Part shown: piece after piece, positions 37,294 to 47,691 of the stretch
How the letters are laid out: every line of letters begins with the position of its first letter
Numbering within the stretch: position 1 is the first letter of the stretch
Source: Cymbidium sinense
Lineage: Eukaryota > Streptophyta > Magnoliopsida > Asparagales > Orchidaceae
DNA: 64,000 nt
NCBI GenBank assembly: GCA_021442155.1
Contig: CM038214.1
Coordinates: 51,988,514-52,052,513, forward strand
Direction: 5' to 3'
Made by a program: the position numbers and the translations under genes
The notes under the pieces: generated by a model
Databases searched by the model: none
Seen by the model: the letters and a program-made list of their open reading frames with translations, nothing else
What the model was told of the DNA's origin: nothing

Positions 37294-38512
37294 TACCAAA
37301 AACTCTAAACCCTAAACTAAAACTTGAACCCAAAATCTAAAACCTAAGCCCTAAACCCTAAACGCTAAACCCTAAACTCTGAACTCTAAACCCTAAACCC
37401 TAAACTGTAAACCCTAAACCCTAAATCTTAAAATCTTAAACCTAAACCTAATAAAACAAAAAAATTAAAAAAAACCTAAACCTAAATAAAATAAAATAAA
37501 ATAAAATAAGATAAAAACTTAACTAAACCTAAACCTAAAATTAAAATAAAATAAAAAAAAAACTAAACTCAATTAAAATAAATAAAGACCTAAGCTAAAC
37601 TAAAAAATAAAATAAACCTAAAAATAATAAACCTAAATAAAATAAAAACTAAATGTAAAATAAAAAATAAAATAAAAACTAAATAGAAACCTAAACTTAA
37701 AAAATAAACCTAAAAATAAAATCTAAATCCTAACCTAGAAAAAAAAAACTTAACCTAAAATAAACAAAATAAAATAAACCTAAACCTAAACTAAAATAAA
37801 TAAAACCTAAACCTAACCCTAAAATAAACTAAACTTTAATCCTAAACTAAATAAAATAAAATAAACTAAAAATAAATCTATACCTAAACAAAAAAATAAA
37901 ACATACAAATGAAACAAAAATGAAAATTGAAAACCTAAACAAAAATAAATATAATAAAAACCTAAACTTAAAATTAAAAAATGAAACTTAAACCTAAAAA
38001 AAAAATAAAAAATTAAACTAAACAAAATAAATTTAAACCTAAACCTAAAAAAAATTAAACTGAAATAAAAAGACTTAACTAGAATAAATAAACCTAAAAT
38101 AAATAAACTAAACTAAATATAAGTAAAAAATAATCCTAAATAAAAATAAAAAATAAAATTAACTAAAATAAATAAAAAATAAACTAAATAAACTTAAACC
38201 TATCGATTTAGTTAATTTTTTTTTAAAAAAAACTCTAAACCCTAAATCCTAAATCATAAACCCTAAAACTAACACTAAACCCTAAACCCTAAACCTACAA
38301 CACTAAACCTACAACCCTAAACCCTAAACCCTAAACCCTAAAATCATAAACCTTAAAACCCTAAATCCTAAATTCAAAACCCAAAATCCTAAACCCTGAA
38401 ACCTAACCCTAAACCCTAAACCCAAACCATAAACGTAAACCTAAAGTAAATAAATAAATTAGAAAATAAACCTAAACCCTAAAACCTAATAAACATAAAC
38501 TTAAACCCTAAG
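37294..38512. repeat. Telomere-like DNA spanning the tandem duplication boundary
   Basis: CCCTAAA-rich to about 37450, then the AT-rich block of the second duplication copy (37450-38189), junction J, and CCCTAAA-rich DNA with a leader before the GRP fragment. Confidence 0.9.
38190..38219. repeat. Junction word J
   Basis: AAACTTAAACCTATCGA followed by TTTAGTTAATTT; it pairs with the copy at 34468. Confidence 0.75.
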
Positions 38513-38989
38513 AATGGGTAGAACCTTGATGGTAGGAACATCACCATCAACCAAGCTCAGTCTAAATCTGGCCGTGGAGGTGAAGGTGGAGGTGGTGGTT
38601 ATCATAGTGGTGGTGGGGGATCTAGAGGTGTTGGTGGATGGAGGTGGTAGTCAGAGCAGTGGTGGTTATGGTGGCGGCTGGAGCGACGGAGATTATAGTC
38701 ATGATGGCGACGTAGGGAGAGATCAAAAATATGCTGGTGGATCCCACTGCTCGAGAGGTTGGGGTGGTTCTGTTGGGAACTGGTGAAACTAAAGAATGAC
38801 CAAACTGATCTTGGAACTACATCTTTATAATAGAGATGATTCTAGTTATCTATGGTATTTGATTTGTTCTATGCGTGCTCAATTTTGATCTATGTTGTCA
38901 CTTGTGTCTTAGAAAAATTGGTGTGTTACTTGGTGGATGAAATTGAAAGAAGAAATGTTGAATCTCAATTTATTCTCTGTTAAAAAAAA
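38513..38989 (+). pseudogene. GRP fragment 8: frameshifted GR-RBP relic
   Basis: The GRP frame begins NG then TAG, and continues LDGRNITINQAQSKSG, followed by a long clean GGGEGGGGYHSGGGGSRG tail. A 2-bp deletion (GGATGGAGG for GGATATGGAGG) shifts the frame. The frame opened by the ATG at 38514 therefore enters the Gly-rich frame after the shift and ends at GNW then TGA (38786), giving 90 codons whose first half is out-of-frame translation. The 3' UTR is complete to TTAAAAAAAA. Confidence 0.85.
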
Positions 38990-39262
38990 CCTCTCAAATC
39001 CTAAACCCTAAATCCTAAACCCTAAACACTAAACCCTAAACCTACAACCCTAAACTCTAAACTGTAAAAAACTTTAAACCCTAAACCCTAAACCCTAAAC
39101 CCTAAAAGCATAAACCCTAAAAACCTAAACCCTAAACCCTAACCCTAAACACCAAACGCTAAACCCCAAACCTAAAACCTAAACCTAATGTAACTGAATA
39201 AATTAAAACATAAAGTTATACCCTTAAACCTAATAAACCTACACCTAAACCTAAACCCTAAG
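38990..39262. repeat. Telomere-like DNA between GRP fragments 8 and 9
   Basis: CCCTAAA-rich, no AT block, ending with the AATGTAACTGAATAAATT leader; pairs with 35232-35511. Confidence 0.9.
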
Positions 39263-39655
39263 AATAGGCTAAACCTTCATGACATGAACGTCACCGTCAA
39301 CTAGGCTCAGGTTAGATCTGGTGGTGGATGCAAAGGTGGTGGTGGGAGGAGCGACGGAGGTTACAATTATGGTGGTGTTGGAGGGAGAGATCAGAGATAT
39401 GATGGTGGAACCTGCTACTCGAGGAGTGGTTGATGGGAGGCTGAGAAAGCGAAGAACAGTAGATCCGGCGGTGCTTATGGAACTATGTCTTTATAGTAGA
39501 GAAGGTTATAGTTATATAGGGTTCATTATTTTGTTCTATGCATGTCCATTTTATATATGTCGTCACTTGTGTCTTAGAAAACTTGGTATGTTACTTGGTT
39601 GATGAAATCGAAAAGAAGAAATGTTGAATCTGAATTTGTTCTCTATTAAAAAAAA
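39263..39655 (+). pseudogene. GRP fragment 9: GR-RBP relic with internal deletion
   Basis: It shares the diverged start AATAGGCTAAACCTTCATG with fragment 6, but about 100 bp of the Gly-rich part is missing (the junction lies at AAAGGTGGTGGTGGGAGG) and further changes affect the C-terminal GRGGSDGN stretch. The 3' UTR and A run are complete. It is a duplicate of fragment 6 that later lost sequence. Confidence 0.85.
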
Positions 39656-40564
39656 CCAAAAAATATAAACCCTAAACCCTAAAACCCTAAATCAAAAACC
39701 CTAAATTGAAAACCTTAAACCCTAAACCCTAAACCCTAAACCCTAAAACCTAAAAACCTAAACGTAAAAAATAAAATAAAAATAAAACTCAACTAAAAAA
39801 TAGACCTAAACTTAAACCTAGACATAAAAAATAAATAAAAAAAAAACCTAAATTAAAATAAATAAACTAAACTAAATAAAAATATAAAATAAACCTAAAT
39901 AAAATATAAAATAATATAAAAAATATAAAATAAACTTAAATAAAAATAAAAATAACATAGACTAAAATAAATAAAAAATAAACCATGTAAACTAAATAAA
40001 CCTAAACCTATAGGTTTACTTAATTTAAAAAAAAAACTCTAAACCCTAAACCCTAAACCTTAAACCCTAAATGCTAAACCCTGAAACTAACCCTAAATCC
40101 TAAACCCTAAACCTACAACACTAAACCTACAACCATAAACCTTAAATGTTAAACCCTAAACCCTAAAAACCCTAAACCCTAAAGCTTAATCCCTAACTCT
40201 AAACCCTGAACCCTAAAAGCGTAAACCTTGCAACCCTAAACCCTAAATCCTAAACCTTAAACCCTAAACCCTAAATGCTGGACCCTAAACTAAATTCTAA
40301 TCCTAACCCTAAGCCCTACACTTTAAACCCACAACACTAAACCTATAACTCTAAACCCTAAACCCTAAACTCTAAAAAAAACTATAACACTAAACTCTAA
40401 ATCCTATAAACATAAACACTAAAACTATAAACCCTAAACCCTAAACCCTAAACCCTAAGCCCTAAACCCAAACCCTAAACCTAAACCAATAGTAACTAAA
40501 TAAATTAAAAAATAATTCTGAACCATAACACCTAGTAAACCCGAACCTAAACCTGAAACCTAAG
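39656..40564. repeat. Telomere-like DNA with AT-rich block and junction
   Basis: A short CCCTAAA part, an AT-rich block (39760-39997), junction J, then a long CCCTAAA-rich stretch of about 540 bp with CCTACAAC variants before the GRP fragment. Confidence 0.9.
39998..40026. repeat. Junction word J
   Basis: AAACCTAAACCTATAGG followed by TTTACTTAATTT; pairs with 36348. Confidence 0.8.
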
Positions 40565-41051
40565 AATGGGTAGAACCTTGACGACAGGAACATCACTGTC
40601 AACCAGGCTTAGTCTAGTTCTGGGAGTGGAAGTGAAGTCAGTGGTGGAAGTTATTATAGTGTTGGTGGGGGATCTAGAAGTGCTGGTGGATATAGAGGTG
40701 GTGGTCGGTGCAATGGTGGTTATGGAGGTGGGTGAAGCGATGGAGCTTACATCCATGGTGGTGGCAGAGGGATATATCGACGACATGATGGTGCATTCCG
40801 CTACTTGAGAGATCAGGCTGATTCTGATGGGAACTGGAGAAACTAAGGAACGATCGATCCAATATGCTCTTATGGAACTGTGTCTTTATTACTGAGACAA
40901 TTCTATTTATCTATGGTTTTTTATTTGCTCTATGCTTTCTCATTTTTTATCTATATTATCGCTTGTGTCTTAGAAAATCAGGGGTGTTACTTGGGTGATG
41001 AAATTGAAAAGAGGAAATGTTGAATCTAAATTTGTTCTCTATTAAGAAAAA
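40565..41051 (+). pseudogene. GRP fragment 10: GR-RBP relic with stops
   Basis: It is a close partner of fragment 7: TGGGTAG stop at the start, NITVNQA kept, an SSGSGSEVSGGSYYSVGGGSRSAGG-type tail (in short: Gly/Ser-rich), the GGGGTGTTAC variant in the 3' UTR and a CTATTAAGAAAAA end. Several in-frame stops. The overlapping open frames on both strands are shadows. Confidence 0.85.
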
Positions 41052-41451
41052 TACCAAGAACTCTAAACCCTGAACTAAAACTTGAACCCCAAACCTAAAA
41101 GCTAAGCCCTAAACCCTAAATCCTAAACACTAAAAATAAAAAATAAAATAAAAACCTAACCATAAACCCTGAATCCTATAACTACCACTAAACCCTAACC
41201 CCATAACACTAAACCTACAACCTTAAACCCTAAACCCTAAATCCTACAAAATCCTAAATCAAAAACACTAAACCTTTATGCCTAAACCCTAAACCCTAAA
41301 CCCTAAAAGACCTTAAACCCTAAACTCTAAACCCTAAACCCTAAAACCTAAACCTTAATCACCAATCTATAAACCTAAACCTAAAGTAACCAAATAAATT
41401 AAAAAATAAACTTAAACCTCAAACCTAATAAACCTACACCTAAACCCTAAG
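41052..41451. repeat. Telomere-like DNA between GRP fragments 10 and 11
   Basis: CCCTAAA-rich with only a tiny AT-rich patch near 41135; ends with the AAAGTAACCAAATAAATT leader. Confidence 0.9.
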
Positions 41452-41937
41452 AATGGGCAGAACCTTGATGGCAGGAACATCAGCATAAACCAGGCTCAGT
41501 CTAGATCTAGTAGTGGAGGAAAAGGAAGAGGCGATGATTATCGCAGTGGTGATAGGGGATCTGGAGGTGCTAGTGGATATGGAGGTGGTGGTCTGAGCAG
41601 TGGTGGTTATGAAGGCGGGAAGAGTGACGAAGGTTATAATTGTGGTGGTGGCAGAGGGAGAGATCAGGGACATGATGTTAAATCTCGCTACTCGAGAGGC
41701 CAGGGAGATTCTGATGGGAATTGTAGAAATTGAAGAAAGATCGATCTGATCAACTGCTTATAGAACTGTGTCTTTACAGTAGATATAATTCTAGTTATCT
41801 AGGGTGTTTGATTTTCTCTATGAGTGCTCATTTTTTATTTCTGTCATCGCTTGTGTATTAGAAAACTTGGTATGTTACTTGGTTGATCAAATTGAAATGA
41901 TGAAATATTGAATATGAATTTGTTCTCTATTAAAAAA
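41452..41937 (+). pseudogene. GRP fragment 11: 5'-truncated GR-RBP with a fully open frame
   Basis: The best-preserved coding copy. From AAT at 41452 the GRP frame is open for 93 codons to TGA at 41731-41733. It opens NGQNLDGRNISINQAQSR, the last RRM strand of GR-RBPs, and continues with a Gly/Ser/Arg/Tyr-rich tail (GYGGGG, SSGGYEGG, GRGRDQGHD, YSRGQGDSDG) ending NCRN, where most copies have NWRN. There is no ATG in frame at the start and no RNP1/RNP2, so an RNA-binding domain cannot form from this piece alone. A 3' UTR-like region and A run follow. It could serve as an exon if spliced at the preceding CCCTAAG, but nothing upstream supports that. Confidence 0.8.
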
Positions 41938-42200
41938 TTAGTGAAAAAACTTAAATCCTAAACTAAAACTTGAACTCTAAACCTAAAACCTAAACCCTAA
42001 ATACTAAACCCTAAAAATAAAAAATTAAAAAATTAAAAAAAATTAAATCCTAAACCTTAAAAATCTCTAAACCCTAAACCCTAAACCCTAAACCCTGAAA
42101 GCATAAACAATAAAGCCCTAAACTCTAAACCCTAAACCCCAAACCCTTAATTTAAACCTAAAGTAACTAAATAAATTAAATAATAAACGAAAACCCTAAG
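41938..42200. repeat. Telomere-like DNA between GRP fragments 11 and 12
   Basis: CCCTAAA-rich with an AATTAAAAAATT patch near 42020; ends with the AAAGTAACTAAATAAATT leader. Confidence 0.9.
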
Positions 42201-42689
42201 AATGAGCACAACCTTGACGGCATGAACATCACCAACAACCAAGATCAGTCTAGATCTCACGGTGGAGGTGAAGGCAGAAGCCGTGGTGATTGTAGTGGTG
42301 GTGGGGATCTGGAGGTGCTAGTGGATATGGAGGTGGTGGTCGAAACAGTGATGGTTATGGAGGCAGGAGAAAAGATGGAGGTTACAGTTGCGGTGGTGGC
42401 AGAGAGAGAGACTGGGGATATAATGGTGGATCCAGCTAGTCGAGAGGCAGGTGGTTCTGATGGGAACTGGAGAAACTGGAGAATGGTCAATCTGATCTAC
42501 TGCTTATGGAACAATATCTTTACAGTAAAGAGGGTTCTAGCTATCAAAGGTTTTTGATTTGCTCTATGCATGCTCATTTTTGAACTATGTCGTCATTTGT
42601 GTCTTAGAAAACTTGGTGTATTACTTGGTTGATGAGGTCAAAAATAAGAAATGATGAATATGAATTTGTTCTCTGTTAAAATAAAAAAA
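42201..42689 (+). pseudogene. GRP fragment 12: GR-RBP relic with frameshifts and lost stop
   Basis: The start reads AATGAGCACAACCTTGACGG. The frame holds for about 36 codons (NITNNQDQSRSHGGGEG), then a 1-bp loss in the GGGG run shifts it; a later indel restores the C-terminal GGSDGNWRN. The usual TGA is TGG here. Together these give a 111-codon frame from the ATG at 42222 to 42557 that is part GRP, part out-of-frame and part 3' UTR. It is not a real gene. Confidence 0.8.
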
Positions 42690-43703
42690 CAAACCTTAAA
42701 CACCAAATCATAAACTAAAACCTAAACCCTAAACATAAAACCTAAACCTTAAACCCTAAACCTTAAAATAAAAAAATTAAAAAAATCCTAACCCTATACC
42801 CTAAAACATACAACCATAAACCCCAAAACCTAAACCCAAAACCCTACACTCTAAAAATCTAAAAACCTAAACCAAAATCTAAATAAAACTTAAATAAAAT
42901 AAAAACAAAATAAAAAATAAGAATAAAATAAACCAAAAATAAAATATAAAAACTAAATAAAAACCTAAACCTAAAAAAACAAACCTAAAAATAAAAAAAA
43001 TAAAACCTAAACCCTAAACTAAAAAAATCCTAAACTTAGAATAAAAATAAAATAAATAAAATAAAACAAACCTTAAACTAAAAAAAAAAAATTAAACTAA
43101 AATAAATCAAACCTAAACTATACCTAAAATAAACTAAATTGAAACCTAAACCTAAACTAAAAAAAATAAAATAAACTAAAAGTAAACCTAAAACTAAACT
43201 AAAAAGTAAAACCTACACCTAAAAAAATAAAATAAAAAAGCACAACTAAAAGAAAACCTAAACCTAAAAGATAAACTAAAATAAAAAACCTAAACTAAAA
43301 TAAATAAACCTAAAAAAAATAAATTAAACTAAATAAAAAAATAAATCTAAATAAAAATAAAAATAAAATAAACTCAAATATATAAAAAAATAAACTAAAT
43401 AAACAAAAACATACTGATTTACATGATTAAAAAGAAACCTATACCATAAATCCTAAATCCTAAACCATAAACTCTAAACCCTAAAACTAAATTTATTCCC
43501 TGAACCTATACCCTAAAACTACAACCCTAAACCCTATACCCAAAAACCTAAAACACTAAACCCTAAAGCCTAAACCCTAAACATTAAACCCTAAAAATCT
43601 AAACACTAAACCCTAAATCCTAAATCCTAAACCCTAAAACCTACAACCCTAAACCCTAAACCATAAACTAACCCAAAACCCAAAACTAACCCTAAACCCT
43701 AAG
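42690..43703. repeat. Telomere-like DNA with AT-rich block and junction
   Basis: A CCCTAAA part, an AT-rich block (42870-43400), a diverged J (43401), CCCTAAA-rich DNA (43440-43703). From here on the GRP leader is the other type: ACTAACCCTAAACCCTAAG directly before the fragment, without the GTAACTAAATAAATT word. Confidence 0.9.
43401..43429. repeat. Junction word J, diverged copy
   Basis: AAACAAAAACATACTGA followed by TTTACATGATT, about 300 bp before the GRP fragment at 43704. Confidence 0.6.
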
Positions 43704-44193
43704 AATGGGAAGAAACATGATGGAAGGAACATCATCGTCAATTAGGCTCGGTCTAAATCTGGCAGTGGAGGTGAAGGTGGAGGCGACGATTATCGCAGTG
43801 ATGGTGGGGGATAGGGAGGTGGTGGTGGACATGGAGGTGGTGGTCGGAGCATTGGTGGTTGTCACGGAAGGAGGAACGATAGAAGTTATATCTGTGGTGG
43901 TGGTGGATGGAAGGTTCATGAATATGATGGCAGATCCCACTGTTCGAGATTTGGGGGTGGTTCTGATGGAACTGGAGAAATCAAACAATGGTTGATCTGA
44001 TCTGCTGCTTATGGAACTTTCTTTATAATAAAGATTGTTCTAGTTACCTAGGGTTTTTTATTTGCTCTATGGGAGGTCATTTTTTGATCTATGTCATTGC
44101 TTTTATCTTAAAAAACTTGGGGTACTACTTGGTTGATGAAATCGAAAAGAAGAAATATTGAATCTGAATTTCTTCTCTGTTAAAATTAAAAAA
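43704..44193 (+). pseudogene. GRP fragment 13: GR-RBP relic (leader type II)
   Basis: The frame starts NGKKHDGRNIIVN and then TAG. A clean Gly-rich part follows (GSGGEGGGDDY, GGGGHGGGG) with another TAG, and a shift in the last codons (TCTGATGGAACTGG). The 3' UTR is complete. The 96- and 98-codon open frames on the two strands here are shadows of repeated GGN codons. Confidence 0.85.
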
Positions 44194-45454
44194 TATATAT
44201 AAACCCTAAACCCTAAACTAAAACTTAAACCCTAAACCTAACACCAAAACTCTAAACCCTAAACCCTAAACCCTAAACCATAAACCCCAAACCCTAAACC
44301 TTATACCCTAAACCATAAACTAACCCTAAACATTAAACCCTAGACTCTAAACCCTAAAAAGCTAAAAACCTAAACTTAAACTAAACCTAAAAATAAACTA
44401 AATAAAAAATTGAAACCAAAACAAAATAAAAAAATATAATAAAATAAAAACATAAACTAAAACCTAAACCTAAACCAAAACCTAAACCTAAATTTAAAAA
44501 GAAAAAATAAAAAATAAAAACTAAACTAAAATAAAATAAATAAAAATCTAAACTAAACTAAACAAAATAAAAAACCTAAATAAAATAAAAACTAAACCAA
44601 AAATAAAAATAAAATAAACCTAAAATAAAATAAAATAAAAACTAAATAAAAATGTAAACCTAAAAAATAAACATAAAAATAAAACCTAATAATAAATAAA
44701 AAATAAGACCTAAACCCTAAACTAAAAAAAACCTAAACCTAAGATAAAAATAAAATAAAGAAAATAAAATATACCTAAACCTAAACTAAAATAAACTAAA
44801 CTAACATAAATAAAACTTAAACCTAAACCTAGAATAAACTAAACCTAAACCTAAACGTAAACCAAAATTAAATAAAATAAACTAGACTAAAATATACCTA
44901 AACCTAAACTAAAAAATAAAACTTAAAATAAAGCAAAAATATAAACCTAAAACCCAAAAATAAAAAAATAAAATAAAATTGAAATCAAAAACTAAACCTA
45001 AAAATAAAAAATAAAACTTAAACCTAAAAATAAAATAAAAATAAAACTCAACTAAAAACTAAAGCTAAACCTGGAGAAAAACTAAAATAAAAAACCTAAA
45101 CTAAAATAAGAAAACCAAAATACATAAAAAAATAAACTCAAATAAATAAAAAAGAAACTAAATAAAACTAAACTTAGGGGTTTAGTTAATTTTTTTTAAA
45201 AAAAATACCTAAACCATAAACCATAAACCCTAAACCTACAACCCTAAATCTACAACCCTAAACCCTAAATCCTAAACCCTAAACCCTAAACCCTAAACCC
45301 TAAACCCGAAACCCTAAACCATAAACCCTGAAACCCTAAACCCTAAACACTAAACCCTAAAATCTATAACCTTAAATCCTAAACTCCAAACCCTAAACCT
45401 TAAACTCTAAACTAACCCTAAACCCTAAATGCTAAACTAACCCTAAACCCTAAG
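44194..45454. repeat. Telomere-like DNA with AT-rich block and junction
   Basis: CCCTAAA-rich (44200-44370), AT-rich block (44370-45165), junction J, then CCCTAAA-rich with a good run of units near 45263-45306. Confidence 0.9.
45166..45196. repeat. Junction word J
   Basis: AAACTAAACTTAGGGG followed by TTTAGTTAATTTT, about 290 bp before the GRP fragment. Confidence 0.7.
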
Positions 45455-45879
45455 AATGGGCAGAACCTTGACGACAGGAACATCATCGTCAACTAGGCTA
45501 AGTGTAGATCTAGAGGTGGAGGTGAAGACGGAGGCGACCTTTAGTGCATGGGGATCTGGAGGATATGGAGGTGGTGGTCAGTAATTATGGTGGGAAGAGA
45601 TGGAGGTTAAGATGGTGGTAGAGGGAGAGATTGGGGATATGATGGCGGATCTCGCTACTCGAGATGTGGGGGTGATCTTAATAGGAACTGGAGAAACTGA
45701 AGAATGGTCTATTCGATCTGCTGGTTATGGAATTATGTCTTTATAGTTGATATGGTTCTACATATCTATAATTTTTTATATATGTCATTGCTTGTGTCTT
45801 AGAAAACTTGGGGTGCTACTTGGTACATGAAATCGAAAAAAAGAAATGTTGAATCTGAATTTATTTTGTGCTAAAAAAA
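45455..45879 (+). pseudogene. GRP fragment 14: GR-RBP relic with deletions (leader type II)
   Basis: It starts NGQNLDDRNIIVN then TAG. Two internal deletions remove most of the Gly-rich middle (GTGCATGGGGATCTGG junction), and another shortens the 3' UTR near 45760. It ends CTAAAAAAA. Confidence 0.85.
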
Positions 45880-46857
45880 TCTTAAACCCTAAACTCCAAA
45901 CCAAAACTAAAACTTAAACCCTAAACCAAAAACCTAAACCCTAAATCGAAACCCTAAACCCTAAATTAATCATAAATGTTAAACCCTAAAAATCAAAAAA
46001 CTTAAACCTAAACTAAATAAACCTAAAAATAAAATAAATAAAAAAACCTAAACTGAAATAAAATAAAAAATATAATAATATAAAAACATAAACTAAGACC
46101 TAAACTAAAAAAAATAAAACCTAAACCTAAATCTAAAAAAACAAAACCTAAAGTAAAAATAAAATAAACCAAATAAAATAAACCTAAACCTAAATTAAAA
46201 TAAACTAAATTAAATTAAATAAAACCTAGACCAAAACATAAAATAAACTAAACAAATACTAAATAAAATAAAATAAACTAAAAATAAACCTAAACCTAAA
46301 TTAAAAAATAAAACCTAAAAATAATCCTAAAATAAAAACCTAAAACCTAAACCTAAACTTAGAAATATAAAATAAAACCTAAACCTAAAAAATAAAATAA
46401 AAATAAAACTCAACTAAAAACTAAACATAAACTTAAAAAATAAATTAAAATAAAAAACCTAAACTAAAATAAATAAACCAAAAATAAAAAAATAAACATA
46501 AATAAAAAGAAAAAATAAAACAAATTGAAATAAATCAAAAATAAACTAAATAAACCTAAACCTATCGGTTTACTTAATTTTAAAAAAAAGTCCTAAACCC
46601 TAAACCTTAAAATAACCTTAAAGCCTAAACCCTAGGCCTACAACCCTAAACATACAACCCTAAACCCTAAAATCATAAACCCTAAACCTTAAACCTAAAC
46701 CATAAACCCTAATCCCTAAACCCTAAACCTTAAAACCATAAACACTAAACCCTAAACCCTAAATCCAAAACCCTAAACCTAAACCCTAAACCTACAACTC
46801 TAAATCCTAAACCCCAAACTCTAAACCCTAAACCCTAAACTAACCCTAAACCCTAAG
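45880..46857. repeat. Telomere-like DNA with AT-rich block and junction
   Basis: A short CCCTAAA part, AT-rich block (46020-46550), J, CCCTAAA-rich (46590-46857) with CCTACAACCC variants. Confidence 0.9.
46551..46581. repeat. Junction word J
   Basis: AAACCTAAACCTATCGG followed by TTTACTTAATTTT, about 305 bp before the GRP fragment; one of the best-preserved copies. Confidence 0.8.
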
Positions 46858-47339
46858 AATTTGCATATCCTTGATGGCAAGAATCACCATTAACTAGGCT
46901 CAGTCTAGATCTAGCAATGGAGGTGAAGGTAAAGGGGTGATTATCACAGAGGTGGTGGGGGATCTAGTGGTGCTTATGGATATGGAGGTGGTGGCCAGAG
47001 CAGTGTTGGTTATTGAGGTGAGATGAGTGACGGAGATTACAATTGTGGTGGTGGTGGAGGGAGAGATCAGGGATATGATGGCGACTCCGCTGCTCGAGAG
47101 GCTAGGGTGATTCTGATGGGAACTGGAGAAACTGAAGAACTGTCGATCCGATCTGCTGCTTATGAAACTATGTTTTTATAGTACAGACGATTCAACTTAT
47201 CTAGGGTTTTTGATTTGCTCTTTGGGTGCTTATTTTTTATCAATGTATTCGCTTGTGTCTTAGAAAACTTGGCATGCTACTTGGTTAATTAAATCAAAAG
47301 AAAAAATATTGAATCTAAATTTGTTCTCTGTTAAAAAAA
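46858..47339 (+). pseudogene. GRP fragment 15: GR-RBP relic (leader type II)
   Basis: The start is diverged (AATTTGCATATCCTTGATGG), with small deletions around the NITVN stretch and a TAG. The Gly-rich part is long (GGGGSSGAYGYGGGGQSS), with TGA inside. The end keeps GNWRN and TGA. It is followed, after about 350 bp of CCCTAAA-rich DNA, by element Z; the fragment at 60905 has the same neighbour order. Confidence 0.85.
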
Positions 47340-47691
47340 TGTTAAACAAACCATAAAACCTAAACTAAAACTTAAATCTAAAACCTAAACCCTAAACCCT
47401 AAACACTAAACTTTAAATCCTAAACCCTAAACCCTAAAAAATCTAAACCCTAAACACTAAACCCTCAACCCTAAACCCTCAACCCTAAACCTTAAACCCT
47501 AAACCCTAAACCCTAAAACCCTAAACCCTAAACTCTAAACCCTAAAACCATAAACCCTAAACCCAACAACCTATAACCATAAACTCTATACCCTAGAGGC
47601 CAAACCCTAAACCCTAAACACTTAACTAACCCTAAACTCTAAACCCTAAACTAAACCTAAACCCTAACCCTAAACCCTTAACCCTAAACCT
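47340..47691. repeat. CCCTAAA-rich telomere-like DNA before Z
   Basis: A relatively well-kept tract of CCCTAAA units with ATAAACC and CTCAACC variants and no AT-rich block; ends abruptly at Z. Confidence 0.9.

Larger units (their letters stand above)
33730..37450. repeat. Tandem segmental duplication, first copy (about 3.7 kb)
   Basis: This segment carries an AT-rich block, junction J, GRP fragments 5 and 6, another AT-rich block, J, and GRP fragment 7. The same order with matching sub-details follows immediately at 37451-41130. Offsets between paired GRP starts are 3739, 3751 and 3757 bp. Shared peculiarities include a CTCATTAAATAAATAAAGAC-like word near the start of each copy and the TGGGTAG stop in the first GRP of each. 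Confidence 0.85.
37451..41130. repeat. Tandem segmental duplication, second copy
   Basis: Same order as 33730-37450: AT-rich block, J (38190), GRP 8, GRP 9, AT-rich block, J (39998), GRP 10. Similarity fades after about 41130. Differences from the first copy include a deletion of about 100 bp in GRP 9, and ordinary CCCTAAA variants where the first copy has odd substitutions. Confidence 0.85.

Noticed and set aside
7035..47691. CRISPR-like array (repeated units with spacers)
   Set aside because: The repeats are plant telomere-type and GRP units of hundreds of bases, with no constant repeat-spacer size.
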